A DNA stretch of 64,000 bases from Petunia secreta (GCA_029990175.1 JARKIP010000035.1:41678001-41742000); one strand, 5' to 3'. Positions 34,490-47,490 are shown, counted from the first letter of the stretch. Translations and numbers: made by a program. Notes: generated from the letters alone by a model not told the origin.

Positions 34490-35113
34490 ACTAGGTGTCG
34501 ATCGCCATAGGTTCCAAGTTAACGAGATACATGAAGCCTCGGGCTTCGGACTAGAAAGGCTCGGCCTTCTCTAATTCTCTCTTCTCTCTATTCAATTCAA
34601 GACAAAACAAAACAAATGAAGAGCAAATGTGCTATATATACATTTACACTGAAAATGGACAAAAATGGCCCTGAAGCTGATTCTGGTCCGCTGCTCAGGT
34701 TCTCCTCATCGGGATCGCGCCAGGAGGCTCGCGATCGCGCAGAGCATTTCTCAAGGCATCGCGATCGCGCTAATTCGGACACTGTCGCGCAGAGATCGAT
34801 TGGGCTGGCCTTTAACTCCTCGCGATCACGCGAGCTCGCACGCTGTCGCGTAAGGCAATGAAATACCCTTCGCGATCGCGCAGTGACAGTCGCGATCGCG
34901 AAGAACACTTGTCCTTCGTCAGGCAGTGAGCTCCCAGAATGCTCCCCTGTTTTGCCCTGTTTTGGGCTGCCTGTTTTCCTGCCCTATTTCCTCCGTCCTT
35001 GGCGCTCCAATGCATGATCTTCCAAGACGTTCCCGGAGGCCTTGACTCGTATCCGTTGTGCTCTCGAGCTTGGCTTTTGATGGTTGTCGTTTAGGCCATT
35101 TTATACTGCATCA
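34490..35113 (-). repeat. C3 5' LTR (border approximate) with CGCGATCGCG-type array
   Basis: Minus-strand start TGATGCAGTATAAAATGG at 35113, conserved CTCCAATGCATGATCTTCCA block at 35007-35028, palindrome array at about 34710-34905 and TATATATA on the minus strand near 34631. The inner border is uncertain. Confidence 0.6.
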
Positions 35114-37600
35114 CTCCTCTTGATTGGGAAATATCTTCTTCAGTACAAATTGTCCGGGTTCGAAGGATCTCTCTCGAACTTTCTTGTTAAATGCTTTAGC
35201 CATTCTCCTCTGATATAATTGCCCATGACATACTGAATTCAGTCTCTTGCCATTGATGAGGGCCAGTTGCTTCTTTCTTCCTCTGATCCATTCAGCTTCT
35301 TTCAACTGTGTCTCATAGATGATCCTAAGAGATGGTATCTAAACTTCTGCTAGTATCACAGCCTCGGTGCCATACACCAGCAAGTAAGGAGTAGCCCTTG
35401 TTGATGTCCTCACTATGGTGCGATACCCTAACAGAGCATAGGGTAAGTTCTCGTGGCATTTCTTTGAATTATCTATCATCTTGCGCAATATCCTCTTGAC
35501 ATTCTTGTTGGCTGCCTCGACCGCACCATTCATTTGACGTCTATAAGCGGTGGAATTATTGTGCTTGATCCTGAAAAAATTGGAGGTTGCTTGCATCAAG
35601 TCAATGTTGAGATTGGACCCGTTGTCAGTGATGATGGACTCGGGAATTACAGAATCGACAGATCATTTTGTCACGGACAAAGTTTGACACCACTTTCTTC
35701 GTCACTGACTTGTATGATGCAGCTTTTACCCATTTGGTAAAATAATCTATGGCTACCAATATGAAACGATGTCCATTCGAAGCAGCTGACTCAATGGGTC
35801 CTATGACATCCATTCCCCAGGCAACGAAAGGCCAAGGTGATCCCGTGACATTTAATTCATTAGGAGGCACTCGAATCATATCTCCGTGGACTTGGCATTG
35901 ATGACATTTCTTTGCGTGCCTTATACAACCATGCTCCATTATCATCTAGAAGTAACTGCCCCTCAAGATCTTCTTTGCAAGCACGAAACCGTTCATATGT
36001 GGGCCGCACGTCCCTGAATGTATTTCTTCCAACAACTTAGCAGCTTCTTTGGCGTCCACACATCTCAGCAATCCCAGATATGGTGTGCTTTTGCATAGGA
36101 CTTGTCTGTTAAAAAAGAAACCATTTGCTAACCTCCTCAGTGTCTTCTTTTGGAGACTTGTTGCATATTTTGGGTAAATGCCGTCTTTAAGAAACCCTTT
36201 GATGTCATAGAATCAAGGTTGTCCATCTGATTCTTCTTCCACGTGATAACAATACACTGGCTGCTGTCTCACCGCTACGGGTATTGAGTCAATGTAGTTC
36301 TTATCGTGATGTTTGATCATGGAGGATATGGAGGCCACAGCATCCGCGAACTAGTTTTGCAGCCGGGCTACATGCCGGAACTCTATCTTGGTAAATCTTT
36401 GCTTCAACTCTTTTTTGCACTCGAGGTATGGCAATATCTTGGAGTTCTGCCTGGCCATTCTCCTCGGACTTGGTGAATCAGAGGTCGGAATCTCCAATTG
36501 CCAGCAGCTCTTGCATATTCATGTCTACCGCCATTCTAAGACCCTAGATGCAAGCTTCATACTCTACCATGTTGGTGGTGGAAGGAAACCTTAGTTTGGC
36601 TATGACAGGATAGTGTTGACTAGTCTCCGAAACTAACACTGCTCTAATGCCGACTCCTTTGAAATTCACTACTCCATCGAAGAATAGTCTCCAACCATCA
36701 TATTCCTCTATGATATCCTCTCCTACGAACATGACTTCTTCGTCGGGGAAATAGGTGTGCAGAGCTTCATAATCATCTCCCACTGGATTTTCGACCATAT
36801 GATCAGCTAGGGCCTGAGGTTTTACCGCCTTTTGAGTGAAAAAAGTAATGTCGAATTCACTGAGCAGCATTTTCCATTTAGCCAATTTTTCAGTAGGCAT
36901 TGTTTTTTTGAAAATATACTTGAGAAGGTCCATCCTCGATATCAGCAGGGTTGAGTAGGACGTCAAGTAGTGCCTCCGCTTTTGTTCTATCCAAGTCAGC
37001 GCACGGCACGTGCGTTCTAGTAATGTGTACTTGGCTTCGTAAGTAGTGAATTTCTTACTCAGATAGTATATCGCTTGCTTCTTTCTCCCAGTTGAATCAT
37101 GTTGCTCCAGCACGCAACCGAATGCAGAATTTACCACAGACAGGTACAAGATCAATGGTCGCCTAGGCTCGGGTGGAACCAACACAAGCGGACAAGACAA
37201 ATATTCTTTTATCCGATCAAATGCTTTTTAACAGTCCTCTGTCCACTCGATTGCTGCATCTTTCTTTAGTAGCTTGATGATTTGTTCGCAGATGACCGTG
37301 GATTGTGCTATGAATCGACTGATGTAATTGAGTCTTCCCAAGAAACTCATGACCTCTTTCTTGCTCTTTGGCGGTGGCAATTCTTTGATGGCTTTGATCT
37401 TGGATGGATCTAGCTCGATGCCTCTTCTATTGACGATGAAACACAGAAGCTTCCCTGCTGGAACACAAAAAGCACACTTTGCTGGATTCAGCTTCAGATT
37501 ATAGTTACGCAAGCAATTGAAAAATTCGCGCAGATTGTCGAGGTGCTCTGAGCTCTTCTATGATTTGATGATTACATAATGTACATAGAGTTCAACTCGG
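35114..37600 (-). pseudogene. Tat/Ogre-lineage pol fragment: RT end, two RNase H domains, integrase (T2)
   Basis: Minus-strand order: RT C-terminal part (about 37600-37230; NLREFFNCLRNYNLKLNPAK, LPPPKSKKEVMSFLGRLNYI), Ty3-type RNase H (37200-36800; LYLSVVNSAFGCVLEQ, YYLSKKFTTYEAKYTLLE), then a second RNase H of the archaeal type (36700-36450; DGWRLFFDGVVNFKGVGIRA, MVEYEACI). Integrase follows with CHQCQVHGDMIRVPPNEL (35890), WGMDVIGPIE (35810), ITDNGSNLN in another frame (35615) and NGAVEAANKNVKRIL (35510), ending FEPGQFVLKKIFPNQEE at 35114. The double RNase H is a hallmark of the Tat/Ogre group. Stops and shifts are frequent, and the RT catalytic YVDD seems to read YVHY near 37580. C3 inserted at its 3' end. 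Confidence 0.8.
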
Positions 37601-40600
37601 AGCGAGCAGGGTTTTGGATTTGATTGAGCAACTCATTTTAGTTCAAGAATTGGAATCGCCACCTAATATAGTTTTCTAAGATATATTAGGTCACCTAAGC
37701 GTCTAAGGTCAAGTTTAATATTAAACTGATCTAGTTTCAGAGATTCAGCGGGTAAGAAGTCCAAATGACTCAGGGAAGAAGGTGTTAGACACTTCCCCAA
37801 GTCCCAAGAAAAGTGGTTCCCGTCCGGGTCTATATATTTTGGGATGCCTTTTGCTAATACGTGTTATCATATACATATTACTAACTTAAATAGTAAAATT
37901 CTCATTCAATCTATATACTAAGTCTAATTTAGGCAAGTCTAAGTAGCATATACACAATTGGATTTTACGTACAGCCTAATTCCGCACCTAATCAGATTTA
38001 TGGCCTCTAATATAAAAGCCTAATCGGAAGTATGGCTAAATCTGCAAGGAGTATTGAAATACAATTTATTTGTGCAATTTCAGCATTTAAATCAATCTTG
38101 CATGGATAGACAGTTTTGCAAAAAATAGACAGCTTTTACAAATAATTTCAGATTTTGTCAAAAACCAAATGGGTGTTATTGTTGAAATAAAATATTAGCC
38201 ATTTAGGGTCGGTGTGACTTGCCATTACTTGCCGAGCCCTAACCTTAATGGCTATTTTGATTTAGGAGTCAGCTTTTGGAAATATATAGGTGAATGGGCT
38301 GTTTTTCTAAAACTAGTTTAACAGAAGCACATAAATGCAAATAAGGGCTATCACACTTATATTGGCATAGGCATGAAAATACATGAGTGTTTAAGTGATA
38401 TATGCTGAGAAAATACTTATAAGAGCTGTATAATTGACCCCTTAAATTCTTATACCCCCATACACTATTAGATTAGTGTATAAGAGGCTAAAAATCAATT
38501 TTACACATAAAGGCCAGATTTGAAAGTGTTTTCGGCCTGGATCAGAAACGTAAAGAGCAGATTTAGTTTTACCAAAAAAAAAAAAAAAAGGCACGCGTTA
38601 AAAGGTATTAGCACATATAGCTAGCCTTTGTTTTGAAAGATCATGCTTTTCGATGTAGTTTTTAGGTTCTAAATCTGCCTTACACCGATTCTTAGTCGAC
38701 TAGGAGTTAAAACCTGCAATTGAAATCACCAAGTTTTATGTAGATGACACTATCAATTAGCGTAAGAAAAGTATCAAATATACTCAGATTAGGTCTCGTT
38801 ATAAACATTCAAGTGCGAAGGCTTCGTTTTAATTCATGATGCAGCCATATAAGGAGGGAAAAGATAATAGAGGGCCCCTGGGTGGCCATTTGCACAGCCT
38901 CGTAGCTATGCACCCTGTTTTAATGAAGTACAACCAGGGAATCTTAATGAATATACATAAACATGGGACTAGGGCATAAAGCAACATGAGTTTAAAGTTT
39001 TAAAGTGACTCATTCAAGTCCCAGCAGTGATTAGGCTATTAGACGGCCTCAACAGTAGGTTATGTAAAGTCCCTGCACTAAGTGAATACTAGTATGATCT
39101 CTCAAGATCATCCTCATAGTTGCACAAGGTTAATAAAGACCAGAAAGAACACAGAAACAAGATGTGAGATATCAGAGAGGCATATGCAGTTTGAACGAGG
39201 CACAGACAAAGCACACAAACACAAGCAATTTTAAGTAATCAGATACAAATACCAGTAGGAAAGGGTTGGAGGTATACCTCTAGTGATCTGAAACAAACAG
39301 AGAAGAGGCTAATGCTTGCAAGAAATAGAGCTAGCACAAACTCAGAAGCAGGAACTAATTAAAAGAATAAAACAAAGGCAGAGAGAGGGAAGGGCAGGCC
39401 TGTTAAATACTATGTGTGTTTCTCAGCATTTTTCAGTGTGTAGTGTCTGAATGAAAAGAGAAAGCCAGTTTATATAGGCTTGGTATAGGCCTCTTCTGAA
39501 TTCGAAATGGAGTGTGAAAGGGTCATAAAATTGGTAAAACTCAAAGAAGAAAAGGGTGGATTGTGCAGTCAATCAGGGGAATTAATTTCCTATTATATTT
39601 TCCATAAATAAAGTCTGTTTGGAGATTTACTATGGTTCTCATACTAAAATAGGTCAATCAGAGTCCCTAAGTTAAGGTATAACAAAATCATAGTCGGCTA
39701 TACTCCCTCCTATTTAATCCTAACAAGAATAGAATCAAAATCAATGTTCGACACTAATTTTAGGCTAAGAAATAGGTTGACAGATTCTGAAAAGATCATA
39801 TCAATTACCAGAACCAATTCCCCCTTTTAAGTGCCAATTACAAATTCAAATTAGGCGTAATCATGTTCCCATTACATCACTATTTCGGTTTCCAACCAAA
39901 AAAATTGTATAGTCATCAAGATCAACATATTTCAAAAATAGGAAGTTATATACAATGTAATGACCATGAACACATCAATTCAAAAAATGTTAGGATCTCA
40001 AAACTCGCATCTCAATAGAAGTGATCAGAGAACCAACTACGAACACATCACATTCAACATGCCAGAATTTCAAAGTAATGTTTAACGAATCAGTGAACTA
40101 CTTAAAAGTTAATTAGCAATAGGAATTTTAACTAGTCAATTCAACATACAAGCATGTTAGTACATAGAAAAATAGGCAAGTTTTAGGCTCAAACGACAAC
40201 ATAGGTTCAAAGACAAAAAGATAAAAAGGATTAGGGTTACATGCTTCGATATCGGAGTTAGGTCAAATTGACCCGTCTTAATCGAGTTTGCATGAGGGGT
40301 TCCTTACCCTTTTCAGGTGATAGCATCGTTTTAGAACATCCTTTGGCCATGTCGGAGGTATTATCCGGCAGTGGGAACCCCGTCAACGAGGGTTAAGGTT
40401 GACCTCGTTTGAATATCGGCAAAAGGGTATAGGTTTTGTAGCGGATGAAGAGAGGAACACGATAGTACTATTTTCTCTGAATTTTGTTGGCCAAATTAGC
40501 CGGAAAATGTCGTGACAGTGGCGGCGTAAGGTTTCGCCGAGAGAGAGAGTCGGCCGAGTGAGTTGAGAGGAAATGAAAAGGGTTTTAGGGTTTGGGGTGT

Positions 40601-40621
40601 AAAATGTAATAAAAATGGAAA
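37601..40621 (-). mobile_element. Non-coding Tat-type LTR/leader region (T3)
   Basis: About 3 kb with no supported gene. On the minus strand: TATA-like CCTATATAAAC near 39470 followed by leader-like pyrimidine-rich sequence, then GGTGTCTAACACCTTC (about 37785) and TTAGGTGGCGATTCCAATTC (about 37650). These phrases are typical of the R/U5 end of Tat/Ogre LTRs. The distal part (40250-40621) includes AAACCCTAAAACCC-type 5'-leader text. A run of about 15 A occurs at 38574-38589. Borders with T2 (about 37600) and A3 (about 40621) are approximate, and no TSD is seen. Confidence 0.45.
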
Positions 40622-40639
40622 CATAAATCCTGGCTATTG

Positions 40640-43600
40640 ATCTTGGAAAGCACTTGAAATGGTCCATCTCCATGGGGTGCCAACTTCCCTTTCCTAAGGT
40701 TTGGAAACCTTTCTTTGCGGAACTGCACCCTCACCTAATCTCCCTTCTTGAGCTCTAGCTTCTTCCTTCCCTTGTTCTTCTTGGAGGCAACCTTTGCATT
40801 GGCTTCCTCCAAGTTCTTCTTTGCTTTACCATGGAGCTCAACCATAGCCTTTGCTCGGCTTTTACCTTCAAAACTCACAACAAGATCTTTGGGCAATGGG
40901 GTTAGATCAAGTGGAATCAAAGGATTAAAACCATACACACACTCAAATGGAGTCATACCAATCAAACTATGCAAAGTATGGTTATATGAAAACTCCATAA
41001 GAGGCAACTTATTAACCCAAGTCCTGGCCTTACCTCGGGTCATAGCTCTAAGAAGAGCACCCAAAGTATGGTTCAATACCTCATTTTGCCCATCCGTTTG
41101 AGAGTGGTGGGACGTAGAGAACAATAGCTTGGTGCCAAGAGCACCCCACAAGCTCCTCCAAAAATGGCTAAGGAACTTGGTGTCCCTATCACTCACAATT
41201 GTTTGAGGCACACCATGCAACTTTAAAACATTATCAATGAACAAAGAAGAAACATGTTGTGCATCATCACACTTTTTACATGGAATGAAGTGAGCCATTA
41301 TGGAAAACCTATCCACGACAACATAAATGCTATCACGACCCCCCTAGACCATGGCAATCCCATAACAAAATCCATAGAAATATCTATCCACGGGCTAGTA
41401 GGTACATGGAGAGGAGTATACAAACAATGGGGGTTAGCTTTAGATTTAGCATGCTTGCACTCAAGGCAATTTTTGCAAAACTTTTCAACTTGCACCTCCA
41501 TCTTTGGCCAATGGAATTGTTCCATGAGAATGGCCAAGGTCTTGTTTCCCCCAAAGTGTCCCATCAAGCCTCCACAATGTATTTAACGAATAAGCAATTC
41601 TCTCCAAGAGGACTCGGGAACACAAACTCTACCATTTTTAAAGATATAGCCATCAACCCATTGGTACTTCTCAACTCTTTCTCCTTTCTCAAGAGCTTCA
41701 TGAATGCTCTTTAGCTTAGGGTCCTGAGCATACATCAACTTAATACTCTCAAAACCCATGAGCTTGGAGGCAAGAGTGGTGGCTAGAGAAAACTTCCTAG
41801 AAAGTGCATCTGCCACAACATTGTCTTTCCCTTTCTTGTATTGAATGGCATAGGGAAAAGACTCAATGAATTCTACCCATTTGGCATGACGCTTGTTCAA
41901 CTTCTCTTGGCCCCTAAGATGTTTGAGTGACTCGTTATCGCTCTTAATCACAAATTCCCTAGGCCAAAGATAATTGTTGCCAATGAGCAAGAGCTCTCAC
42001 TAGGGCATACATCTCCTTGTCATACGTAGAGTAGTTACCTTTCAATTTCTTACTAAAGTAGGCTGTCGGTTTTCCATCTTGCATTAAAACACCACCAATT
42101 CCCACCCCCGAGGCATCACATTCAACCTCAAATGCCTTTCCGTAGTCGGGCAATTGCAATAGAGGGGCGGTACGCAACCTACTTTTCAATTCTTGGAAGG
42201 CCTTCTCTTGAGGCTCTACCCACACAAAAGGTTTGTCTTTCTTCACCATTCGGTGAGTGGAGCGACAATGGTGCTAAACTCTTTCACAAACCTCCTATAG
42301 AAGCTAGCAAGCCATGAAAGCTCCTCACATGAGTCACGGTAGTAGGAGTAGGCCAATCACGAATGGCCTTTACCTTAGACTCATCTACCTCCACTCCTTG
42401 GGCACTCACAACAAACCCAAGAAAGTCTACCTTCTCAATACCAAAGGCAAATTTCTTAAAAATAGCATCGAGCTTTTCGGCTCTCAACACTTCAAGCACT
42501 TTCCTTAAATGATACGTGGTCGTCTAATTACTTGCTATAAATCAAAATATCATCAAAGTAGAAAACCATAAATTTGTTGATAAACGGTTTCAAGACATGG
42601 TTCATTAGCCTCATAAAAGTACTAGGTGCGTTGGAGAGGCCAAAGGGCATCACCAATCATTCATATAGACCAAACTTGGTCTTGAATGCGGTTTTCCATT
42701 CATCCCCGGGTTTCATCCGAATTTGATGGTAACTAGACCTAAGGTCTATTTTGGTAAAGACACTTGAACCACTCAATTCATCAAGCATGTCATCAAGCCT
42801 AGGAATGGGATGATGATACTTTACCGTTATCTTGTTTACGGCCCGGCAATCGACACACATTCTCCATGTCTCATCCTTCTTTGGTACAAGGATGACCGGT
42901 ACGGTGCATGGACTCAAGCTTTCACGGACCAAAACTTTAGTGAGCAAGTCATCCACTTGCTTTCGGAATTCTCTTGTGTCCTCCGGGTTGCTCCTATAAG
43001 CCGGTTTGTTTAGGATTTGAGACCCTGGGATAAAATCAATTTGGTGCTCAATCCCCCTCAATGGAGGAAGACCACTCAGCATCTCTTCTGGGAACATGTC
43101 TTCAAATACCTTCAAAACATTCTCAATTGCATTAGGTAAAGGGTTAGTGATATAATCAAGATCGGATGTAAGAATCATACCTCTGTGCACTAGGCAAATG
43201 AGTAGTTTGTTGCCATCACTTCCTTTTAATAGTTCACCCGGTTGCATCATGGCACATATGGTACCGGTAGAAGATGGTGGAGTCACCACCAAGCTCTCGG
43301 CCAAAGGATTAGTCTCAATAATCGACTTAGCCTTTGTCACCTCTCTTAACTCCCTCATACACTTGTAATCATCACATACTTGTTTGGGAGTTAAGGGTTT
43401 AAGCACAAGCTTCTTTCCCTCATGCTTGACCGTGTAGGTGTTAGCACGGCCATCATGAAACACATGTCTATCAAATTGGCATGGCCTTCTTGAAGGTGGC
43501 ATGCTTGCATAGGCACCGCATCAAATATGTGTTCATCCACATAGTTCCCTATCTTGAACTTAATCATGACTTGCTTTACCACCTTTAATTCACCACACTC

Positions 43601-45366
43601 GCTAAGCCATTGCAAACGATAAGGATTGGGGTGTTTCAAGGTGGGTATCTTCAATTGTGAAACTAGTGTTTGGCTAATGACATTGGCACAACTTCCCGAG
43701 TCAATAATCATGGAACAAAAAATACGCATGACTCGGCATCTAGCATGGAAGAGATTTTCCCATTGCAAACTCTCACTATCCTCCACAAACATGGCACCTA
43801 AACTCCTCCTCACAACAAGGAAGGCATGAGGATCATAATCCTCAATTGCATCATCCTCCACATCAACATCCTCATCACCCTCTATTCTCCATCCTCGGGC
43901 TCACTATCTTGTTCATACACCAATTCACCCACCACAACCATAGTTTTCCGGGTAAGGCAATCTTTGGTAATATGACCATACCCTTTACATTTATAGCATT
44001 GAGTAGAAGTAGAAGTAGGATTGCTCAAGTTTGTTTTAGAGTAACCTCCTACATGTGGTGTAGACTTCTCATAAGGCTTCTTCACATCTTTGCTAGCAAT
44101 TGCACCACTTGCATTTGGAAACCTTCCATTTGGAGTAGTAGTCTTCCACTCCTTTGGCTTACTCATGGGAGTAGTAGTGCTACTCTTGTAGCGAGCATAT
44201 TTCTCATCTTTGAGCCATTTCTCGGCTTCAACCACATCTTTGCATAGTTCATAGTTGTCTTCATACTTGAGAAACTTCAATTGTAAAGCTATGTCTCGGT
44301 TCAAACCACTTCGAAATCGAATCATGGCCGGTTCATTGTCTTCCTCATCCAAGTTTAGGGACATCCGGATTTTCTCAAATTCATTGAAGTACTCCCCAAC
44401 CATTTTGTAACCTTGCTTCAACTCATAGAGATGTTTTTATTGGTTTACATGGTATTGGTGAGTCAAGTACTTCTCATCCATCACAGGAATCAATTCACCC
44501 CAAATAACATCGATAGCCATAACCGTCCTCCTTCTATTCCTCTTGATCGACTCCTACCAAGTGGAAGCAAAGAACTCAAAGGAAGATATTTCATACTTGG
44601 CCTTCTTCTCCTCGGACATGTCATTGGTGTCAAATATTCACTCCATGGACAACTTCCAATCAATGTACTCCACCGGGTTACTACTTCTATTGAAAGAAGG
44701 AATAGTGATCTTCACACTATTAGGATTGTTGTTATCATGACCCCCTTTGTAAGGCTCCGGTTGGACTCCAAAGTTGTCTCCATAACTACCATAGTCCCTC
44801 CTAGCATTCCCTCCAACATATCCCATGGGTGGCCCTCGACCTCGGCCTCTACCCCTATCCACATTACGTCCCCAATTCATTGCTCTCCCATTTAGATTAG
44901 GAGCTCCAAAGTCACTACAACCATACTCTTCCTCCTCTCCTTCTTGAGCTTCATCAACTTGCCCAAGAGGTTGAACATTTCGAATAGGTCCGAGAAGTAG
45001 AATGTTTCTTTGGGGATTGCCCATTAGGTGAGGAATGCTCACTCATTGGGTATTGCCCAACACTTGTTCATTTCCATCACGGTCCTCCCTTACCCGTTGT
45101 TGTTGTCTAAGAACCTCAACAACTTATTCCGGGGCAAAGGTTGAACTACTTGTGCCTTCAACGGCTTCAACTTGGACAGTCGGGGCCCCTTTCTCATCTT
45201 GGACACTCGGGGTCCCTTTCTCCGCTTGGGCACTTGAGTTCCCTTGCTCAAGTAGGGTACTTGATGTCACCCTCTCAAGACTTTCAATCCTTAGGTTCAT
45301 ACTATCCAATTTGGCAAGGATAGTAGTAAAGCCATTCTTTGTGAAATCATCACCTTCATTGGCCAT
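40640..45366 (-). pseudogene. A3 gag-pol, degenerate
   Basis: ATG complement at 45364-45366 (MANEGDDFTKNGFTTILAKL). In order: gag N terminus with repeated EKGTPSVQ-like units, R/G-rich NVDRGRGRGRGPPMG (44850), gag core, CCHC knuckle CYKCKGYGHITKDC (43985), protease IIDSGSCANVIS (43700), RT with VPKKDETWRMCVDC (42880) and YFDDILIYS (42555), RNase H CDASGVGIGG (42110), and integrase finger, core and TDGQNEVLNHTLG (41085). At least six stops or frameshifts break it. It ends near 40640 in GDGPFQVLSKIN-like text. Confidence 0.85.
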
Positions 45367-46557
45367 CGTACCTACAAAATAAGCAAACGTTAGTGAAATA
45401 ACCTCACTCACTCCCTCACTAGTGTTTCACCCGGTTCACTCGTTTAGTGGTGGTGGATATTTCACTCAAGCATGAAGACTAGAAGCTTCACTAAATTGAT
45501 CAACAAACCTCAACTCAATCACTCAATTCACAAGCCAAATGTACTCCGGGGTGAGTGGAGTTGATGTGACTCTATTGGACGATAAGCTCTTTAAAGTGAG
45601 GATTTGAGTCAAAAGATACTACGAGTCTTCTTCGAGTTCTACTCTCCTAACTAGGTTTGAGTTTCCTAAAAGCTTCAAAGACTAGTACCAATTAAGTAGG
45701 AATGTTACTTAGAGAAGTACTAGTTGGATGGTATGCAAGCAAGGAACAAACGAAGCCATATGAAAGAAACTACTCAAAGTTGAAACAACAGTGGAGGCGC
45801 CCCTCCCTCAGATTGGGGCGCTCCACCTTACTAGTGAGGTTGCTCAGCGGAGGAGGTCCTCCCAGATATTGAGTCGCCCCTCCTTGAGCTGAACCAGCAA
45901 ACTTCAACCATGATTTTTGTTCCTTTTCACTCAATTTTCCAACGATTTTCAAGATGTTTTCTCAATTCAAAGGTACCCAATTGTATTTTCAACTACTATG
46001 ATCAAACCCCAATGATTTTTATCAAACCCCAATAAAAAATAATCAAATCACCATGTTCATCAAGTTCATAGAAGGGTTTTTCAAGAACAAGGGTTTCAAA
46101 TTTTCAAATCATGTTTTACAACTCCGAATCAAGAGTTGTTGGTACACAATCGTTGGTTTTCGATATAGATCAAACCCCAATATCAATCTCACATCCAAAC
46201 AATCAATTAACCCACGATTAAAGACATGAACTCAGGAACAAGGGTTTATCAAGGGTTTAAGAAAAATTGAAAATTCAAATCTTCAAAATCCGTAATACCA
46301 ATTCAAATCACGTGTTTTTGGTATAAAAGTGACGGGTTTTCTACTAGGAACAATCCCCAATAACACCCATAACAAGAATCGATCATACCAACAGGATACG
46401 CCAATTTTTTTGGATTTTCAGCTTTTTTAAGTTTTTTGTTTTTTTCTTCTTTTCAATAACTTCAAACACAAGAAACTAACAAGAAAACTAACTAGGCACG
46501 AAAAAAAGTGTCGTGGATTCGTAAGAACTAAATCCGCGCCTTGCTCTGATACCAAGA
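45367..46557 (-). other. A3 leader and primer-binding site
   Basis: PBS complement GCTCTGATACCA at 46543-46554. Acceptor-like TTTTGTAG|GTACG (AG complement at 45372-45373) and GTGAGGGAGTG (GT complement at 45418-45419) precede the ATG. A hairpin array at 45792-45890 contains GGCGCCCCTCC, GGCGCTCCACC, GGAGGTCCTCC and GTCGCCCCTCC. No gene seen. Confidence 0.8.
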
Positions 46558-47490
46558 TGATAAGCATCAAAATCAAAAAGACCACGAGAATGATAAAGGA
46601 AACGAGACGCGTCTCGAACTCCCTACAAAGTATCAACGGAGAACTTGTTCCGTGAAACCTTCGTATCGGTGTCAAGATGAGCCTATGTTAACCAACCACC
46701 CTCGAGCCACACTCAGGACCCACAAATGGAATGATCGGGTATCGGTTCGATAATCAACTAGGATCCGCTAGTGAATTCAAGCCAACAAAAGGGTTTTCTT
46801 CATAACTCAAGAGTTCAACTCTATTCAACATTCATCAATAATCAAAGTAAGCTAGTTGTAATTTAAGACTAAGGGCCCTTTTATAAGTGCCTTACACATG
46901 TAATATAATGTCTAAAAGGCCCCCAAAGTAGGCTTAAAGGATAAAAGCCTCATAAGGCTAAAGTTGGAATTACACCTAAAGTTTTAATGAAATTTCGCCA
47001 GTGGGGGCGCCCCTCCTCAGAATAGAGGCGCCCTTCCTTGCCTGTCTTTCTTTCAGGAGGAGGTCCTCCTCGAATTTTTGGGCGCCCCGCCCTGGAGTGA
47101 TGAAAATAGGCAGTAAGCTCCCTTCCCAACACTTAGCCAAATTTTGAGGGTGTAACCTTGAGGCGCCCCGCCTCCAAAATTGAGGCACCCCGCCCCGAAG
47201 TGGTGAAAATGGGCAGTGAGCTCAACTTTCCATACTTAGCCAAATTTTGAAGGGTGAAGGTTGGGGCGCCCCGCCTCCAAATGGAGGAGATCCGTCCTCA
47301 TTGAAGTATTTCACTGGGAGGTCCTCCTCCATCCCTGGGAGGTCCTCTTTCCATGGCACTCCAATGCATGATCTTCAAGTCTCTTCCGGAGTCTTCTTCC
47401 ATGTCCTTCCAAGTCAAGTGGAGATGAATGTCTTGAATCTATTTGGCTTGACTTCTAGTGAAAGGCCTTGAGGTAGTATGCCCCGCACCA
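46558..47490 (-). repeat. A3 5' LTR
   Basis: 933 bp. The minus-strand start TGGTGCGGGGCATAC at 47490 is probably a mutated TGATGC; the end is TTGATGCTTATCA at 46558. The array at 46999-47345 includes GGCGCCCCGCC units and the alternative stem GAGGAG-GTC-CTCCTC at 47057-47071. The CTCCAATGCATGATCTTCAA block is at 47361-47382. Confidence 0.8.

Larger units (their letters stand above)
32345..35113 (-). mobile_element. Non-autonomous LTR retrotransposon C3, truncated
   Basis: Minus-strand element with a 5' LTR ending (plus coordinates) at 35113, leader and the first part of a C-type polyprotein. It is cut at 32345 by the A2 3' LTR, so everything after the protease-like domain is missing. It inserted into the Tat integrase of T2 at 35113/35114. 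Confidence 0.7.
40622..47490 (-). mobile_element. LTR retrotransposon A3, 3' LTR missing
   Basis: Minus-strand element: 5' LTR 46558-47490, PBS complement 46543-46554, leader, broken gag-pol 40640-45366. The frame is cut in the integrase C terminus (GDGPFQVLSKI...) at about 40622, where T3 starts, so the polypurine tract and 3' LTR are gone. The outer LTR end abuts an (AAT)n tract, so a TSD cannot be read. Confidence 0.82.

Noticed and set aside
38574..38589. A-run as the tail of a LINE or SINE.
   Set aside because: No upstream LINE/SINE features or flanking duplication; treated as a simple run.
40383..40673. Minus-strand 96-aa frame with leader-like AAACCCTAAAACCC text, possibly the first exon of a host gene.
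   Set aside because: It spans the A3/T3 junction and contains A3 integrase residues, so it is a chance fusion.
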